64,000 nucleotides of DNA, from contig JBDNCJ010000001.1 in assembly GCA_046719715.1 (NCBI GenBank), positions 87,699 to 151,698 on the forward strand, given 5' to 3'. This stretch comes from JANWWM01 sp046719715 (lineage in GTDB: Bacteria; Bacteroidota; Chlorobiia; Chlorobiales; Thermochlorobacteraceae). A model generated the notes under the pieces. The model made no database searches. It was not told where the DNA came from and was given only the letters and a program-made list of their open reading frames with translations. The stretch's first letter is position 1; each line of letters starts with the position of its first letter. The position numbers were made by a program, and so were the translations under genes. Below, piece after piece: positions 17,324-26,483 of the stretch.

Positions 17324-19594
17324 TTATGGGCGTGGCGGACGTCGCTCGTCGCGTCGACCATTTCCGCGACCGCCGCCGTCTCGATTGAACGAGCCTTCCG
17401 GACGCGGTTCACGGGGCGGACGCTCCACATAGCCTTCAGGCTTCGGAAGCAAGGCTTTCGCTGAAAGTTTCAAGCGAGTTTTGCCCGTCTTCGGGTCTTT
17501 TTGAACGTCAATGAGTTTAACAGCGATGCGCTCGCCGGCTTTGAGTTTATCGCTGGCTTTGGCGACACGCTCGTATGAAATTTCAGAGATGTGAAGCAGT
17601 CCTTCGATTTTCGGAAGAATCTCTACGAATGCGCCGAGTTCGTCTCGCACTTCTTTGACGAGCGCGTTTTCATAAACGGTTCCAACTTCCGGCTCACTTG
17701 TCAGTTGCTTGATTCGCGCCATCGCACGTTCCGCGCCGTCGCCGCTCACCGAAGCAATCGTTACCGTGCCGTCGTCGGCAATGTCGATTTCCGTGCCTGT
17801 TTCGGCAATAATGCCGCGAATGGTCTCGCCGCCTTTACCGATAACGGCGCCGATTGCGTCAATGGGAATTTGCATCGTCGTCAGGCGCGGCGCATACTTC
17901 GAGAGATCCGGGCGCGGTGCGGCGATGGCTTTTTCCATTTCGCTGAGAATATGCAATCGACCCTGCTTGGCTTGGTCTAACGCTTTGATGAGAATGTCGT
18001 AATCAAGCCCATCGATTTTGATGTCCATTTGGCAAGCCGTAATACCCTCTTTGGTTCCCGCAACTTTGAAATCCATATCGCCCAAATGGTCTTCACTGCC
18101 GAGAATATCGGAGAGGACAGCGTAACGGTTGCCTTCTTTGATAAGTCCCATCGCGATTCCTGCGACGGGCTTTTTAATTGGAACGCCTGCGTCCATTACT
18201 GCCAAAGTGCCGCCGCAAACTGACGCCATTGAGGATGACCCGTTCGATTCCAAAATATCGGAGACAATGCGCATCGTGTACGGAAACTCCGTTTCGCTCG
18301 GCAACATCATCTTAATGGCGCGCTCGGCAAGGTGTCCATGTCCGATTTCACGGCGACCGACGCCCGTCATTCTACCGACTTCGCCAACCGAAAACGGCGG
18401 AAAATTATAGTGAAGCATGAATCGCTTCTCAGGTTCTTCCACAAGCGTGTCGACAAGTTGCGCGTCTTTGCTTGTGCCGAGCGTGAGCGTAACGAGGGCT
18501 TGCGTTTCGCCACGAGTAAAAAGTGCTGAACCGTGCGCGCGCGGCAATAACCCAAGTTCAATCGAGATTGGGCGCACGCTGACAAGGTCTCGTCCGTCGA
18601 GCCGCTTGCCGCCGTTCAGGACGACCTCGCGCATTGCCTTCTTTTCAAGGTCGTGAATGATTCCTTTGATGGCTTTTTCGTTGAGGTAGATGGCTTTCTC
18701 TGGATTCGTAGCAAGAACTTCATCAGTTACTTCGGCTTTGAATTTATCCAGCGCCAAACGAAGGGCTTCTTCATAAACGGATTTGGTTTTATCGGCGCGT
18801 TCTTCTTTTTGAAGCGGCTCTTGCGCAAGGGCATAGAGTTTATCATAACAAGCAGATGCGATGAAATCCTTCAAATCATCAGGAAAGATAGGGGGCGTGA
18901 AGGAACGCTTCGGTTTTCCACATTCCTTCATCATCTCTTCAATCACGGCGCATATTTTTTTGATGACCTCGTGCCCGAATTGAATCGCGGCAAGCATATC
19001 GGCTTCGGAAATTTCCTGCATTTCGCCTTCAAGCATGCAAATTGTATTCTTCGTGCCGCCGATGCAAATATCCATATCCGATTCATCTAACTCTTCGGTA
19101 TGCGGATTGACAATGAACGCGCCGTTGATTCTGCCCACACGCACTTCCGCCATGGGTGTGTAGAAAGGAATATCGGAAAAGCATAGTGCCGCCGAAGCCG
19201 CCACGCCGCCGAGCACGTCGGCATCGTTGGTGCGGTCGGAAGAAATTACGCTGGCAACGATTTGCGTCTCGTTGTAAAATCCATCAGGGAAAAGCGGGCG
19301 AAGCGCACGGTCAATGAGGCGTGCTGAAAGGACTTCCTTTTCCGACGGTCTTCCCTCGCGCTTGACAAAGCCGCCCGGAAACCGTCCCGCCGCCGAGTAT
19401 TTCTCACGAAATTCAACTTGAAGCGGAAAAAAATCTTGATTCGGCGCGGCTTCTTTCTTGGCAACCGCCGTTGCTAACACCATTGTGTCTTCCATTGAAA
19501 CCACAACGGCACCGTCGGCTTGCTTTGCCATTTTGCCGGTTTCAATTTTCAGGACTTTCCCTTGTCCCAAATCAATTTCTCTTGTAAAAACCAT
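17324..19594 (-). CDS. pnp: Polyribonucleotide nucleotidyltransferase (PNPase)
   Basis: Phosphorolytic 3'-5' exoribonuclease (756 residues), a core enzyme of RNA decay. Two RNase PH domains are present (EFREKYSAAGRFPGGFVKREGR in the first; RREIGHGHLAERA and SSMASVCGGTLAVMDAGVP in the second) joined by a helical linker, then a KH domain (IGAVIGKGGETIRGI) and an S1 domain (EVGTVYENALVKEVRDELGAFVEI). The C-terminus is an Arg/Gly/Pro-rich tail (FNRDGGGRGNGRRDERRPPRP), probably disordered. It is transcribed divergently from the str operon and has its own terminator. Confidence 0.97.
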   Translation of the reverse strand: MVFTREIDLGQGKVLKIETGKMAKQADGAVVVSMEDTMVLATAVAKKEAAPNQDFFPLQVEFREKYSAAGRFPGGFVKREGRPSEKEVLSARLIDRALRPLFPDGFYNETQIVASVISSDRTNDADVLGGVAASAALCFSDIPFYTPMAEVRVGRINGAFIVNPHTEELDESDMDICIGGTKNTICMLEGEMQEISEADMLAAIQFGHEVIKKICAVIEEMMKECGKPKRSFTPPIFPDDLKDFIASACYDKLYALAQEPLQKEERADKTKSVYEEALRLALDKFKAEVTDEVLATNPEKAIYLNEKAIKGIIHDLEKKAMREVVLNGGKRLDGRDLVSVRPISIELGLLPRAHGSALFTRGETQALVTLTLGTSKDAQLVDTLVEEPEKRFMLHYNFPPFSVGEVGRMTGVGRREIGHGHLAERAIKMMLPSETEFPYTMRIVSDILESNGSSSMASVCGGTLAVMDAGVPIKKPVAGIAMGLIKEGNRYAVLSDILGSEDHLGDMDFKVAGTKEGITACQMDIKIDGLDYDILIKALDQAKQGRLHILSEMEKAIAAPRPDLSKYAPRLTTMQIPIDAIGAVIGKGGETIRGIIAETGTEIDIADDGTVTIASVSGDGAERAMARIKQLTSEPEVGTVYENALVKEVRDELGAFVEILPKIEGLLHISEISYERVAKASDKLKAGERIAVKLIDVQKDPKTGKTRLKLSAKALLPKPEGYVERPPREPRPEGSFNRDGGGRGNGRRDERRPPRP

Positions 19595-19662
19595 TGTTTG
19601 AATTGCGATTAGTTACAGCGCGACCACTTCGCGCCTAAGGTTATCTATCGTATTAAAGCGGG

Positions 19663-19694
19663 CGAATATAGAGAATATGTAGGGGTTTGTGAAA
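19663..19694 (-). promoter_or_regulatory. Possible pnp promoter
   Basis: On the minus strand TTTC (19691-19694), 20 nt, then TATATTCG (19663-19670). It differs by one base from TAnnTTTG in the -7 box. It lies about 70 bp upstream of the pnp start. Confidence 0.4.
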
Positions 19695-19757
19695 CCGCTC
19701 AACGCCCAACAACGCCTCATTTTTTTGAAAAGCACCTGAAAAATTCCTGTTAGAAAT

Positions 19758-19788
19758 TTTGAAAATCAAGTCGAAACCTCTACCTTTG
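19758..19788 (+). promoter_or_regulatory. Promoter of the str operon (Bacteroidota/Chlorobiota type)
   Basis: TTTG at 19758-19761, 19 nt, then TACCTTTG at 19781-19788: a full match to the group's -33/-7 pattern. Transcription would start near 19795, giving a leader of about 250 nt before rpsL. Confidence 0.7.
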
Positions 19789-20009
19789 CAATCCTTTTTG
19801 GAAGGTAGTGCCGCCAAAAACATACTTCACACGCGCTAAACCCGCATAAACAGAGGAGTTTTGGCATTCGGCTGAAGCGTTGAGCGACAAATCATTGAGC
19901 GACAAACCAGAAGGTAAGATGAAATGTCAAAGCCAATCGCTCCCAAAGGTGATGTGCCGACGGCAATGAATTTCCGAAGAGCGTTCAGATAAATTTTTTT
20001 TTCAGAGGT

Positions 20010-20017
20010 TAATTTTG
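20010..20017 (+). promoter_or_regulatory. Possible second -7 box close to rpsL
   Basis: TAATTTTG matches the -7 consensus, but the best upstream TTC (19984-19986) is 23 nt away, so this may be chance. If used, the leader would be only about 20 nt. Confidence 0.25.
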
Positions 20018-20043
20018 CATCGCATCAGACTTAAAGCAAAGCA

Positions 20044-20460
20044 ATGCCAACGATACAACAATTAGTTCGCAAAGGAAGAAGTTCGAAAGCGTTTAAGACC
20101 GCCTCGCCAGCGCTTGAAAGTTGTCCTCAAAAGCGTGGCGTATGCACGCGCGTGTATACAACAACCCCGAAAAAGCCGAATTCTGCACTCCGCAAAGTGG
20201 CAAAAGTTCGTCTTTCAAATCAAGAAGAAGTGATTGCTTACATTCCGGGAGAAGGGCATAATCTCCAAGAGCACTCCATTGTGCTCATTCGTGGCGGTCG
20301 TGTTAAAGATCTTCCCGGTGTTCGCTACCACATTGTTCGTGGTTCACTGGATACGGCGGGTGTCGCAAATCGCGGTCGCTCTCGCTCCAAATATGGTTCT
20401 AAGAAAGCACAACCAGCGGCGGCGGGCAAAGGTGCGCCGGCGGCGAAAGGTAAAAAATAA
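20044..20460 (+). CDS. rpsL: 30S ribosomal protein S12
   Basis: S12 (138 residues) sits at the decoding centre and checks codon-anticodon pairing. It begins with PTIQQLVRKGR and carries the conserved TTPKKPNSALRKVAKVRL loop and GGRVKDLPGVRYHIVRG; the lysines of both streptomycin-related loops are unchanged. A C-terminal Ala/Lys tail (KKAQPAAAGKGAPAAKGKK) extends it about 14 residues past the usual length. It is the first gene of the str operon, 17 bp before rpsG. Confidence 0.98.
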   Translation: MPTIQQLVRKGRSSKAFKTASPALESCPQKRGVCTRVYTTTPKKPNSALRKVAKVRLSNQEEVIAYIPGEGHNLQEHSIVLIRGGRVKDLPGVRYHIVRGSLDTAGVANRGRSRSKYGSKKAQPAAAGKGAPAAKGKK

Positions 20461-20477
20461 TTGAACGAACGAAGACT

Positions 20478-20945
20478 ATGCGTAAGAAATCATCAAATAG
20501 AAGCGGCTCACTCGGCGACCCAAAATATCAGGATCCCGTTGTAGAGCGTGCCATCAATGCAATTATGGAGCGCGGCAAGAAAAATATCGCCCGCAATATC
20601 GTCTATAGAGCGTTTGATATTATGGAGAAAAAAAATCAAGAAAATCCCCTCGAGACGTTCCGAAAAGCGGTTGCAAACGTGGCGCCTGTCGTGGAAGTTC
20701 GCGGTAAGCGCATTGGTGGAGCAACCTACCAAATTCCGATTGAAGTACGCGCCGATCGACGTCTTGCCCTTGCAATGCGTTGGATTAAAGAAAATTCCGT
20801 CAAGCGCGGCGGACGCTCAATGGCGGATAAGTTCGCCGCCGAACTTTTGGACGCATCAAACAATCAAGGCAACTCGGTGCGTAAAAAAGAAGAAGTTCAT
20901 AAAATGGCAGAAGCGAATAAAGCCTTTTCGCATTTCCGATTCTAA
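20478..20945 (+). CDS. rpsG: 30S ribosomal protein S7
   Basis: S7 (155 residues) nucleates assembly of the 30S head and contacts tRNA in the E site. The core is standard: SLGDPKYQDPVVERAINAIM, ENPLETFRKAVANVAPVVEV, RIGGATYQIPIEV and the C-terminal KEEVHKMAEANKAFSHFRF. In E. coli S7 represses the str operon by binding between rpsL and rpsG; here that spacer is only 17 bp, so such control would have to act elsewhere, perhaps in the long leader. Confidence 0.98.
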   Translation: MRKKSSNRSGSLGDPKYQDPVVERAINAIMERGKKNIARNIVYRAFDIMEKKNQENPLETFRKAVANVAPVVEVRGKRIGGATYQIPIEVRADRRLALAMRWIKENSVKRGGRSMADKFAAELLDASNNQGNSVRKKEEVHKMAEANKAFSHFRF

Positions 20946-20991
20946 TCATTTTTAGTCAGTCATAATCGAAAACTGAATCCGACACACGACA

Positions 20992-23112
20992 ATGCCCAGA
21001 CAGATTGCGTTAGATAGAGTGAGAAATATCGGGATTTCCGCACACATCGATGCCGGAAAAACCACCACCACCGAGCGTATTCTTTATTACACCGGTCGCG
21101 TCCACCGATTGGGTGAAGTTCATGATGGCGCGGCAACAATGGACTGGATGGAACAAGAAAAAGAACGCGGAATTACAATCACTTCGGCTGCGACAACATG
21201 TTTCTGGACGGCTAAATATGGAAACTTCAAAGATAAAAAGCATCGAATCAACATCATTGATACGCCTGGGCACGTGGACTTTACCGTTGAAGTCGAGCGT
21301 TCTCTGCGCGTGCTTGATGGTGCAGTCGCCTTGTTTGATTCGGTTGCAGGGGTTCAACCCCAATCAGAGACCGTGTGGCGACAAATGAATAAGTATAAAG
21401 TGCCGCGCATCGCATATGTGAATAAAATGGATAGAATCGGTGCGAATTTCTTGAATGTCGTTAAGATGATTCAAGAACGCCTGAAGTCGCGTGCCGTTCC
21501 GATTCAACTTCCTATCGGTGAAGGCGATATGTTCAAGGGATTTGTGGATTTGATTCGCATGAAAGGGCTTATCTATGATGCTGAAGACGGAACAACTTAC
21601 CATGAGGTTGAGATTCCTGCCGATATGGCGGAAAGCGTGAAGCAGTGGCGCACGAATTTGATTGAATCGGTGTCGGAAGTCAATGACGCACTTTTGGAAA
21701 AATATCTCGGCGGCGAAGAGCCGACGGAAGAAGAAGTTCGCTCCGCCCTTCGCGAAGCCTGCTTGAAGCTCATTCTTGTCCCGATGCTCTGCGGTTCATC
21801 GTTCAAAAACAAAGGCGTTCAATTTATGCTCGACGCTGTTGTGGATTATTTGCCGTCCCCGCTTGATATTGCAGTGGTGAAAGGTACCGACCCGAAAACG
21901 GGCAATGAATTGACGCGCAAGGTGTCTGATGACGAACCCTTTTCAGGTCTTGCGTTTAAGATTGCGACAGACCCCTTTGTTGGTCGTTTAACATATGTGC
22001 GCGTCTATTCAGGAAAAGTGAGTTCGGGAAGCTATGTCATCAATGCGACAAACGGAAAGAAAGAGCGTGTTGGACGGGTGCTCCAAATGCACGCCAATCA
22101 CCGAGAAGACTTGGAAGAAGGGCTGGCGGGAGAAATCGTTGGAATTGTTGGATTGAAAGATACGCGAACAGGGGATACACTTTGCGAAGAGGGAAAACTA
22201 ATTGTGCTCGAAAAAATCGTGTTCCCTGAACCCGTCATTCAAATTGCCATCGAGCCCAAGACGAAAGCGGACTCTGAAAAAATGAGTATTGCGCTTCAAA
22301 AACTTGCAGAAGAAGACCCGACCTTCCGCGTCAAAACCGATGAAGAAACCAATCAAACGATTATTTCGGGGATGGGCGAATTGCACCTTGAAATCATTGT
22401 GGATAGAATGAAGCGTGAGTTCAAGGTTGAAGCGAACATCGGCAAACCGCAAGTGGCTTACAAAGAAACCATTCGCAAACGCGTTGAAGCAGAAGGAAAA
22501 TTTGTGCGCCAGTCGGGCGGTAAAGGTCAGTTTGGATTGGTAAATCTCTATGTAGAGCCATCGGAAAAAGGAAAAGGATTTGAGTTTGTCAATGAAATCA
22601 AAGGCGGAGCAATTCCAAAAGAATATATCCCTGCGGTTGAAGATGGCATTGAAGAAGCATTGAAGAATGGCGTGCTTGCAGGCTATCCGATGCAAGACAT
22701 AAAGGTAACTTTGTTTGATGGAAAATATCACGAAGTTGACTCATCGGAAATGGCGTTCAAAATTGCAGGTTCAATCGGGTTCAAAGAAGGTGCGCGCAGA
22801 GCGAACCCTGTGCTTCTCGAGCCGATTATGGCGGTCGAAGTAACAACACCCGAAGATTATATGGGATCTGTTATGGGCGACCTCTCAAGTCGTCGCGGAC
22901 GAATTGAAGGCATGGAAGCGCGACCCGGAGAGCAAGTCATTACCGCAAAAGTGCCGCTTGCAAACATGTTTGGTTATTCAACCGATTTGCGCTCGATGTC
23001 GCAAGGACGCGCAAACTACACAATGGAGTTCTTCGCATATGAAGAAGCGCCGAAAGCAGTCGCCGATGAAATTATTGAGAAGAGTGGCGCAAAAGCGGCA
23101 GCCGAAGTATAA
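20992..23112 (+). CDS. fusA: Elongation factor G
   Basis: Translocation GTPase (706 residues). The G domain has the P-loop AHIDAGKTTTTERIL, the switch I Thr in RGITITSAATT, DTPGHVDFT and NKMD. Domains II-V follow, with domain IV beginning around YKETIRKRVEAEG and the tip loop around GAIPKEYIPAVEDG. Length and order match the bacterial family. It lies 46 bp after rpsG and 63 bp before tuf. Confidence 0.98.
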   Translation: MPRQIALDRVRNIGISAHIDAGKTTTTERILYYTGRVHRLGEVHDGAATMDWMEQEKERGITITSAATTCFWTAKYGNFKDKKHRINIIDTPGHVDFTVEVERSLRVLDGAVALFDSVAGVQPQSETVWRQMNKYKVPRIAYVNKMDRIGANFLNVVKMIQERLKSRAVPIQLPIGEGDMFKGFVDLIRMKGLIYDAEDGTTYHEVEIPADMAESVKQWRTNLIESVSEVNDALLEKYLGGEEPTEEEVRSALREACLKLILVPMLCGSSFKNKGVQFMLDAVVDYLPSPLDIAVVKGTDPKTGNELTRKVSDDEPFSGLAFKIATDPFVGRLTYVRVYSGKVSSGSYVINATNGKKERVGRVLQMHANHREDLEEGLAGEIVGIVGLKDTRTGDTLCEEGKLIVLEKIVFPEPVIQIAIEPKTKADSEKMSIALQKLAEEDPTFRVKTDEETNQTIISGMGELHLEIIVDRMKREFKVEANIGKPQVAYKETIRKRVEAEGKFVRQSGGKGQFGLVNLYVEPSEKGKGFEFVNEIKGGAIPKEYIPAVEDGIEEALKNGVLAGYPMQDIKVTLFDGKYHEVDSSEMAFKIAGSIGFKEGARRANPVLLEPIMAVEVTTPEDYMGSVMGDLSSRRGRIEGMEARPGEQVITAKVPLANMFGYSTDLRSMSQGRANYTMEFFAYEEAPKAVADEIIEKSGAKAAAEV

Positions 23113-23175
23113 CACAACAGAAAATTGAGTTTAACAACAACCACTTGTAACTGCTAACTTTGGAGGAATCCAACA

Positions 23176-24357
23176 ATGGCTAAAGAGAATTTCAAGAGAG
23201 ACAAACCGCACGTGAACATCGGCACGATTGGACACGTTGACCACGGTAAAACCACGCTCACGGCGGCAATCACTAAAACGCTCTCCGAGCGCGGCATGGC
23301 GCAAGCATTGGCTTACGACCAAATTGACAAAGCTCCCGAAGAAAAAGCACGCGGCATCACAATTTCAACATCACACGTTGAATACGAAACGGATAAGCGT
23401 CACTACGCGCACATCGACTGCCCCGGACACGCTGACTATATCAAAAACATGATTACCGGTGCTGCCCAAATGGACGGTGCAATCCTTGTGGTCGCCGCAA
23501 CCGACGGACCGATGCCGCAAACGCGCGAACACATCTTGCTTGCCCGCCAAGTCAATGTGCCGTCAATCGTTGTCTTTTTAAACAAAATTGATATTGCGGA
23601 CCCAGAACTTGTTGAACTCGTTGAAATGGAACTTCGCGAGTTGCTTTCTGCTTACAAATTCCCGGGTGATGAAATCCCGATTGTACGCGGCTCGGCACTC
23701 GGCGCACTCAACGGAGAAAAACAATGGGTGGATTCTGTTGTGAAATTGATGGAAGAAGTCGATCGTTATATCCCGACGCCCGTACGTGATGTTGATAAAC
23801 CGTTCTTGATGCCGGTTGAAGACGTCTTCACGATTCAAGGTCGTGGAACAGTCGCGACCGGACGCGTCGAACGCGGAAGAATCAAGTTAAACGAAGAAGT
23901 CGAACTGATTGGATTAGGTCCAACAAAAAAATCAGTCGTGACCGGTATCGAAATGTTCCGCAAAAGTCTTGAGGAAAGCCAAGCGGGTGATAATGCGGGA
24001 CTGCTTCTGCGCGGCATTGAAAAGAGTGAAGTTGAGCGCGGTATGGTTATCGCAAAACCCGCCAGCATCACGCCCCATACGAAATTTAAAGCGCAAATTT
24101 ACGTATTGAAAAAAGAAGAAGGCGGACGCCACACATCGTTCTTCTCAGGTTATCGTCCGCAATTCTACTTCAGAACGACGGACGTGACCGGCGTCGTTAC
24201 GCTTCCAGCCGGTGTGGATATGGTGATGCCCGGCGATAACGTAACCGTTGAAGTAGAACTCATTACGCCCGTTGCGATGGACAAAGGCTTGAACTTCGCG
24301 ATTCGCGAAGGCGGCAGAACCATTGGCGCAGGCGCAGTCTCCGAAATCATTGCGTAA
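23176..24357 (+). CDS. tuf: Elongation factor Tu
   Basis: Carrier of aminoacyl-tRNA to the ribosome (393 residues). The GTPase motifs are GHVDHGKTT, RGITI, DCPGHADY and NKID, followed by the beta-barrel domains 2 and 3 (FTIQGRGTVATGRVERG; FFSGYRPQFYFRTTDVTG). A strong ribosome site (GGAGGA) precedes the ATG. A terminator hairpin follows, so tuf can be the end of a shorter str transcript. Confidence 0.98.
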   Translation: MAKENFKRDKPHVNIGTIGHVDHGKTTLTAAITKTLSERGMAQALAYDQIDKAPEEKARGITISTSHVEYETDKRHYAHIDCPGHADYIKNMITGAAQMDGAILVVAATDGPMPQTREHILLARQVNVPSIVVFLNKIDIADPELVELVEMELRELLSAYKFPGDEIPIVRGSALGALNGEKQWVDSVVKLMEEVDRYIPTPVRDVDKPFLMPVEDVFTIQGRGTVATGRVERGRIKLNEEVELIGLGPTKKSVVTGIEMFRKSLEESQAGDNAGLLLRGIEKSEVERGMVIAKPASITPHTKFKAQIYVLKKEEGGRHTSFFSGYRPQFYFRTTDVTGVVTLPAGVDMVMPGDNVTVEVELITPVAMDKGLNFAIREGGRTIGAGAVSEIIA

Positions 24358-24379
24358 GTAACGATTTGAATAGGAATGA

Positions 24380-24411
24380 GGGGCGTTTGTTTCGGCAGAC
24401 GCTCCTTTTTT
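24380..24411 (+). terminator. Terminator or attenuator after tuf
   Basis: Ten-bp stem with two G-T pairs (24380-24389 with 24396-24405), a six-base loop and six T. It separates the str genes from the S10 genes, either fully or as partial read-through control. Confidence 0.75.
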
Positions 24412-24451
24412 ATCCAAAATTAGATACAGAAATTTAGACACAGAAAAAGAC

Positions 24452-24763
24452 GTGGCAGCGCAACAAAAAATCCGCATCAAGCTCAAATCATACGACCATA
24501 GTTTGGTTGATAAGTGGGCGGAAAAAATTATCGATGTCGTCAAACAAACGGACGCAATCATTTCCGGTCCGATTCCGCTCCCGACGGAATCGCAGGTTTA
24601 TACCGTCAACCGCTCGCCCCACGTTGACAAGAAATCGCGCGAACAGTTCATGATTGCGTCGCATAAACGTTTGATTGAAATCATCAACCCAAGCGGCAAA
24701 ACAATCGACTTGCTCATGAAAATCGAGCTGCCAAGTGGCGTTGATGTCGAAATCAAGAGTTAA
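24452..24763 (+). CDS. rpsJ: 30S ribosomal protein S10
   Basis: S10 (103 residues), part of the 30S head and, as NusE, of antitermination complexes. It begins KIRIKLKSYDHSLVDKWAEKI and contains GPIPLPTESQVYTVNRSPHVDKKSREQF, all as expected. The start is a GTG. It is the first gene of the S10 section, 94 bp after tuf; a 14-nt imperfect tandem repeat (24420-24447) lies just upstream. No clear promoter is visible in that gap. Confidence 0.97.
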   Translation: MAAQQKIRIKLKSYDHSLVDKWAEKIIDVVKQTDAIISGPIPLPTESQVYTVNRSPHVDKKSREQFMIASHKRLIEIINPSGKTIDLLMKIELPSGVDVEIKS

Positions 24764-24822
24764 TACAACAACAGATTCATTAACCGCTGTTTCCAAACGG
24801 TGAGTTACAAAATCGAACACAC

Positions 24823-25455
24823 ATGAGTGCAATTCTAGGAAAAAAAGTCGGAATGACGAGCATCTATGATGCCAAAGGTAAAGTCGTTCCATGTACCGTA
24901 ATTGAAGCGGGACCATGTTTCATCTCACAAGTAAAGACCGTTGATAAAGAAGGGTATAACGCCTACCAATTTGCGTTCAACGAAAAACGTGAAGACCGTA
25001 CGCCTAAGCCCCAAATCGGACACTTCAAAAAAGCAAATGTGAAACCCGTTTATGAAGTGGTTGAATTTCGCAAGGAAGTCGTTGGGCTGGAATTGAACAC
25101 CGGCGACGTCGTTAAAGCCGATGTGTTCAAAGAAGGCGAAAAGGTTGACGTGGTCGGCACTTCAAAAGGCAAAGGATTTGCAGGGGTTGTCAAGCGTCAT
25201 CACTTTGGAGGCGGATTCAGAACGCACGGACAATCCGACCGAGAGCGGGCTCCCGGCTCGATGGGGGGGTCGTCGCATCCGTCTCGCTCTTTCAAAGGAC
25301 TGAAAATGGGCGGCAGAATGGGCGGAGAGCGCGTTACAGTTCGCAACTTGGTTGTTGTGAAAGTGATTGCCGACTCTAATTTGATTGTCGTGCGCGGCGC
25401 GGTTCCGGGACCGAAAAACGCATACCTTCAAATCACCACCGCAAAGAAACCATAA
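24823..25455 (+). CDS. rplC: 50S ribosomal protein L3
   Basis: L3 (210 residues) is an early-assembling protein that reaches toward the peptidyl transferase centre. It starts AILGKKVGMTSIYD and has the long loop FGGGFRTHGQSDRERAPGS, where a Gln is usually methylated (GQS). It is 59 bp after rpsJ and 35 bp before rplD. Confidence 0.98.
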   Translation: MSAILGKKVGMTSIYDAKGKVVPCTVIEAGPCFISQVKTVDKEGYNAYQFAFNEKREDRTPKPQIGHFKKANVKPVYEVVEFRKEVVGLELNTGDVVKADVFKEGEKVDVVGTSKGKGFAGVVKRHHFGGGFRTHGQSDRERAPGSMGGSSHPSRSFKGLKMGGRMGGERVTVRNLVVVKVIADSNLIVVRGAVPGPKNAYLQITTAKKP

Positions 25456-25490
25456 TCATCAAGCCGTAACGATTAAACGTAGCAACAAGA

Positions 25491-26117
25491 ATGGAACTCA
25501 AAGTTTTGAAAAAGGACGGAACGGACAGCGGCGAGATGATTGCGCTCAACCCTGAAATTTTCGAAATTCAACCGAGCGATCACGCAATCTATCTCGATGT
25601 CCGCTCAATTCGCGCCAATCAACATCAAGGCACGCACAAGGTAAAGTCGCGCTCCGAAGTTCGCGGTGGCGGCAAGAAACCGTATCGTCAAAAGGGCACC
25701 GGCGGTGCACGTCGCGGAACCCAACGCTCTCCTTTAATGCCGGGCGGCGGCGCAATTTTCGGACCTCAACCGCACGATTACGTCGTCGGCATCAACAAGA
25801 AAGTTAAAACGCTGGCGCGCAAGTCGGCATTGGCTTACAAAGCAAAAGCAAACGCGATTTTCGTCGTCGAAGATTTTACGCCCGAAGTCATCAAGACGAA
25901 AGAAATTGCAAGCACACTCAAAAACCTAGGCATTGCAGGAAAGAAGACGCTGTTCCTGACCGCAGGTAAAAACGACGTGCTTTACAAATCAGGACGAAAC
26001 ATTCCGACCTTGAACGTGTTGGAAGCCAATAAAGCATCAACCTACGACATTCTGGATAACAAAGTGCTGTTGCTCCAAAAGAGTGCCGTTAAAGCCCTTG
26101 AAGAAAATCTTTTGTAA
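25491..26117 (+). CDS. rplD: 50S ribosomal protein L4
   Basis: L4 (208 residues) lines the upper exit tunnel. The extended loop is clear: RANQHQGTHKVKSRSEVRGG, KKPYRQKGTGGARRGTQRSP, then a Rossmann-like globular part with ILDNKVLLLQKSAVKALEE at the end. In E. coli L4 regulates its own S10 operon through the leader; here the short gap before rpsJ offers no obvious equivalent. It is 12 bp before rplW. Confidence 0.98.
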   Translation: MELKVLKKDGTDSGEMIALNPEIFEIQPSDHAIYLDVRSIRANQHQGTHKVKSRSEVRGGGKKPYRQKGTGGARRGTQRSPLMPGGGAIFGPQPHDYVVGINKKVKTLARKSALAYKAKANAIFVVEDFTPEVIKTKEIASTLKNLGIAGKKTLFLTAGKNDVLYKSGRNIPTLNVLEANKASTYDILDNKVLLLQKSAVKALEENLL

Positions 26118-26129
26118 CGGAGATAAAAT

Positions 26130-26444
26130 ATGACCAACGTGTTAGTAAGACCGCTTCTCACCGAAAAAATCTTGAAACTGCAAGAAGAGAAGAACCAATA
26201 TGCATTTGAGATTCAAGACGGTGCAACAAAAGAAGAAGTGAAAAAAGCCGTAGAGTCCAAGTTCGGCGTTCAAGTGATTTCGGTGCGCACCATGAACAAA
26301 AAAGGTAAAGCGAAAGCACAAATGACGCGCAAAGGCATTCGATACGGCAAGCATTCCGATACAAAGCGCGCCCTTGTTACGCTCGCCAAAGACAGTAAAA
26401 TCGACTACTACGCCAATACGGGCGCATCTGAAAAAAAAGACTAA
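26130..26444 (+). CDS. rplW: 50S ribosomal protein L23
   Basis: L23 (104 residues) lies at the tunnel exit and is the docking site for trigger factor and SRP. Motifs: VLVRPLLTEKILKLQEEKNQ, FEIQDGATKEEVKKAVESKF, and the tunnel loop VRTMNKKGKAKAQMTRKGIR. It lies between rplD (12 bp) and rplB (39 bp). Confidence 0.97.
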   Translation: MTNVLVRPLLTEKILKLQEEKNQYAFEIQDGATKEEVKKAVESKFGVQVISVRTMNKKGKAKAQMTRKGIRYGKHSDTKRALVTLAKDSKIDYYANTGASEKKD

Positions 26445-26483
26445 AGGCATAACAGATCTCGAAAAGTTTAATCACGACGCATC

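Larger units (their letters stand above)
19595..20043. other. Divergent control region of pnp and rpsL, with a long rpsL leader
   Basis: 449 bp with no long gene. It holds the likely pnp promoter (minus), the main rpsL promoter (plus) and then about 250 nt of leader. The leader contains a 15-nt tandem repeat (19880-19909, one mismatch), a 16-codon open frame at 19919-19969 preceded by AAGG, a run of nine T at about 19993-20002, and a perfect TAatTTTG box at 20010-20017. The leader could serve regulation of the str operon, but I see no known ribosomal-protein leader fold. Confidence 0.6.
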
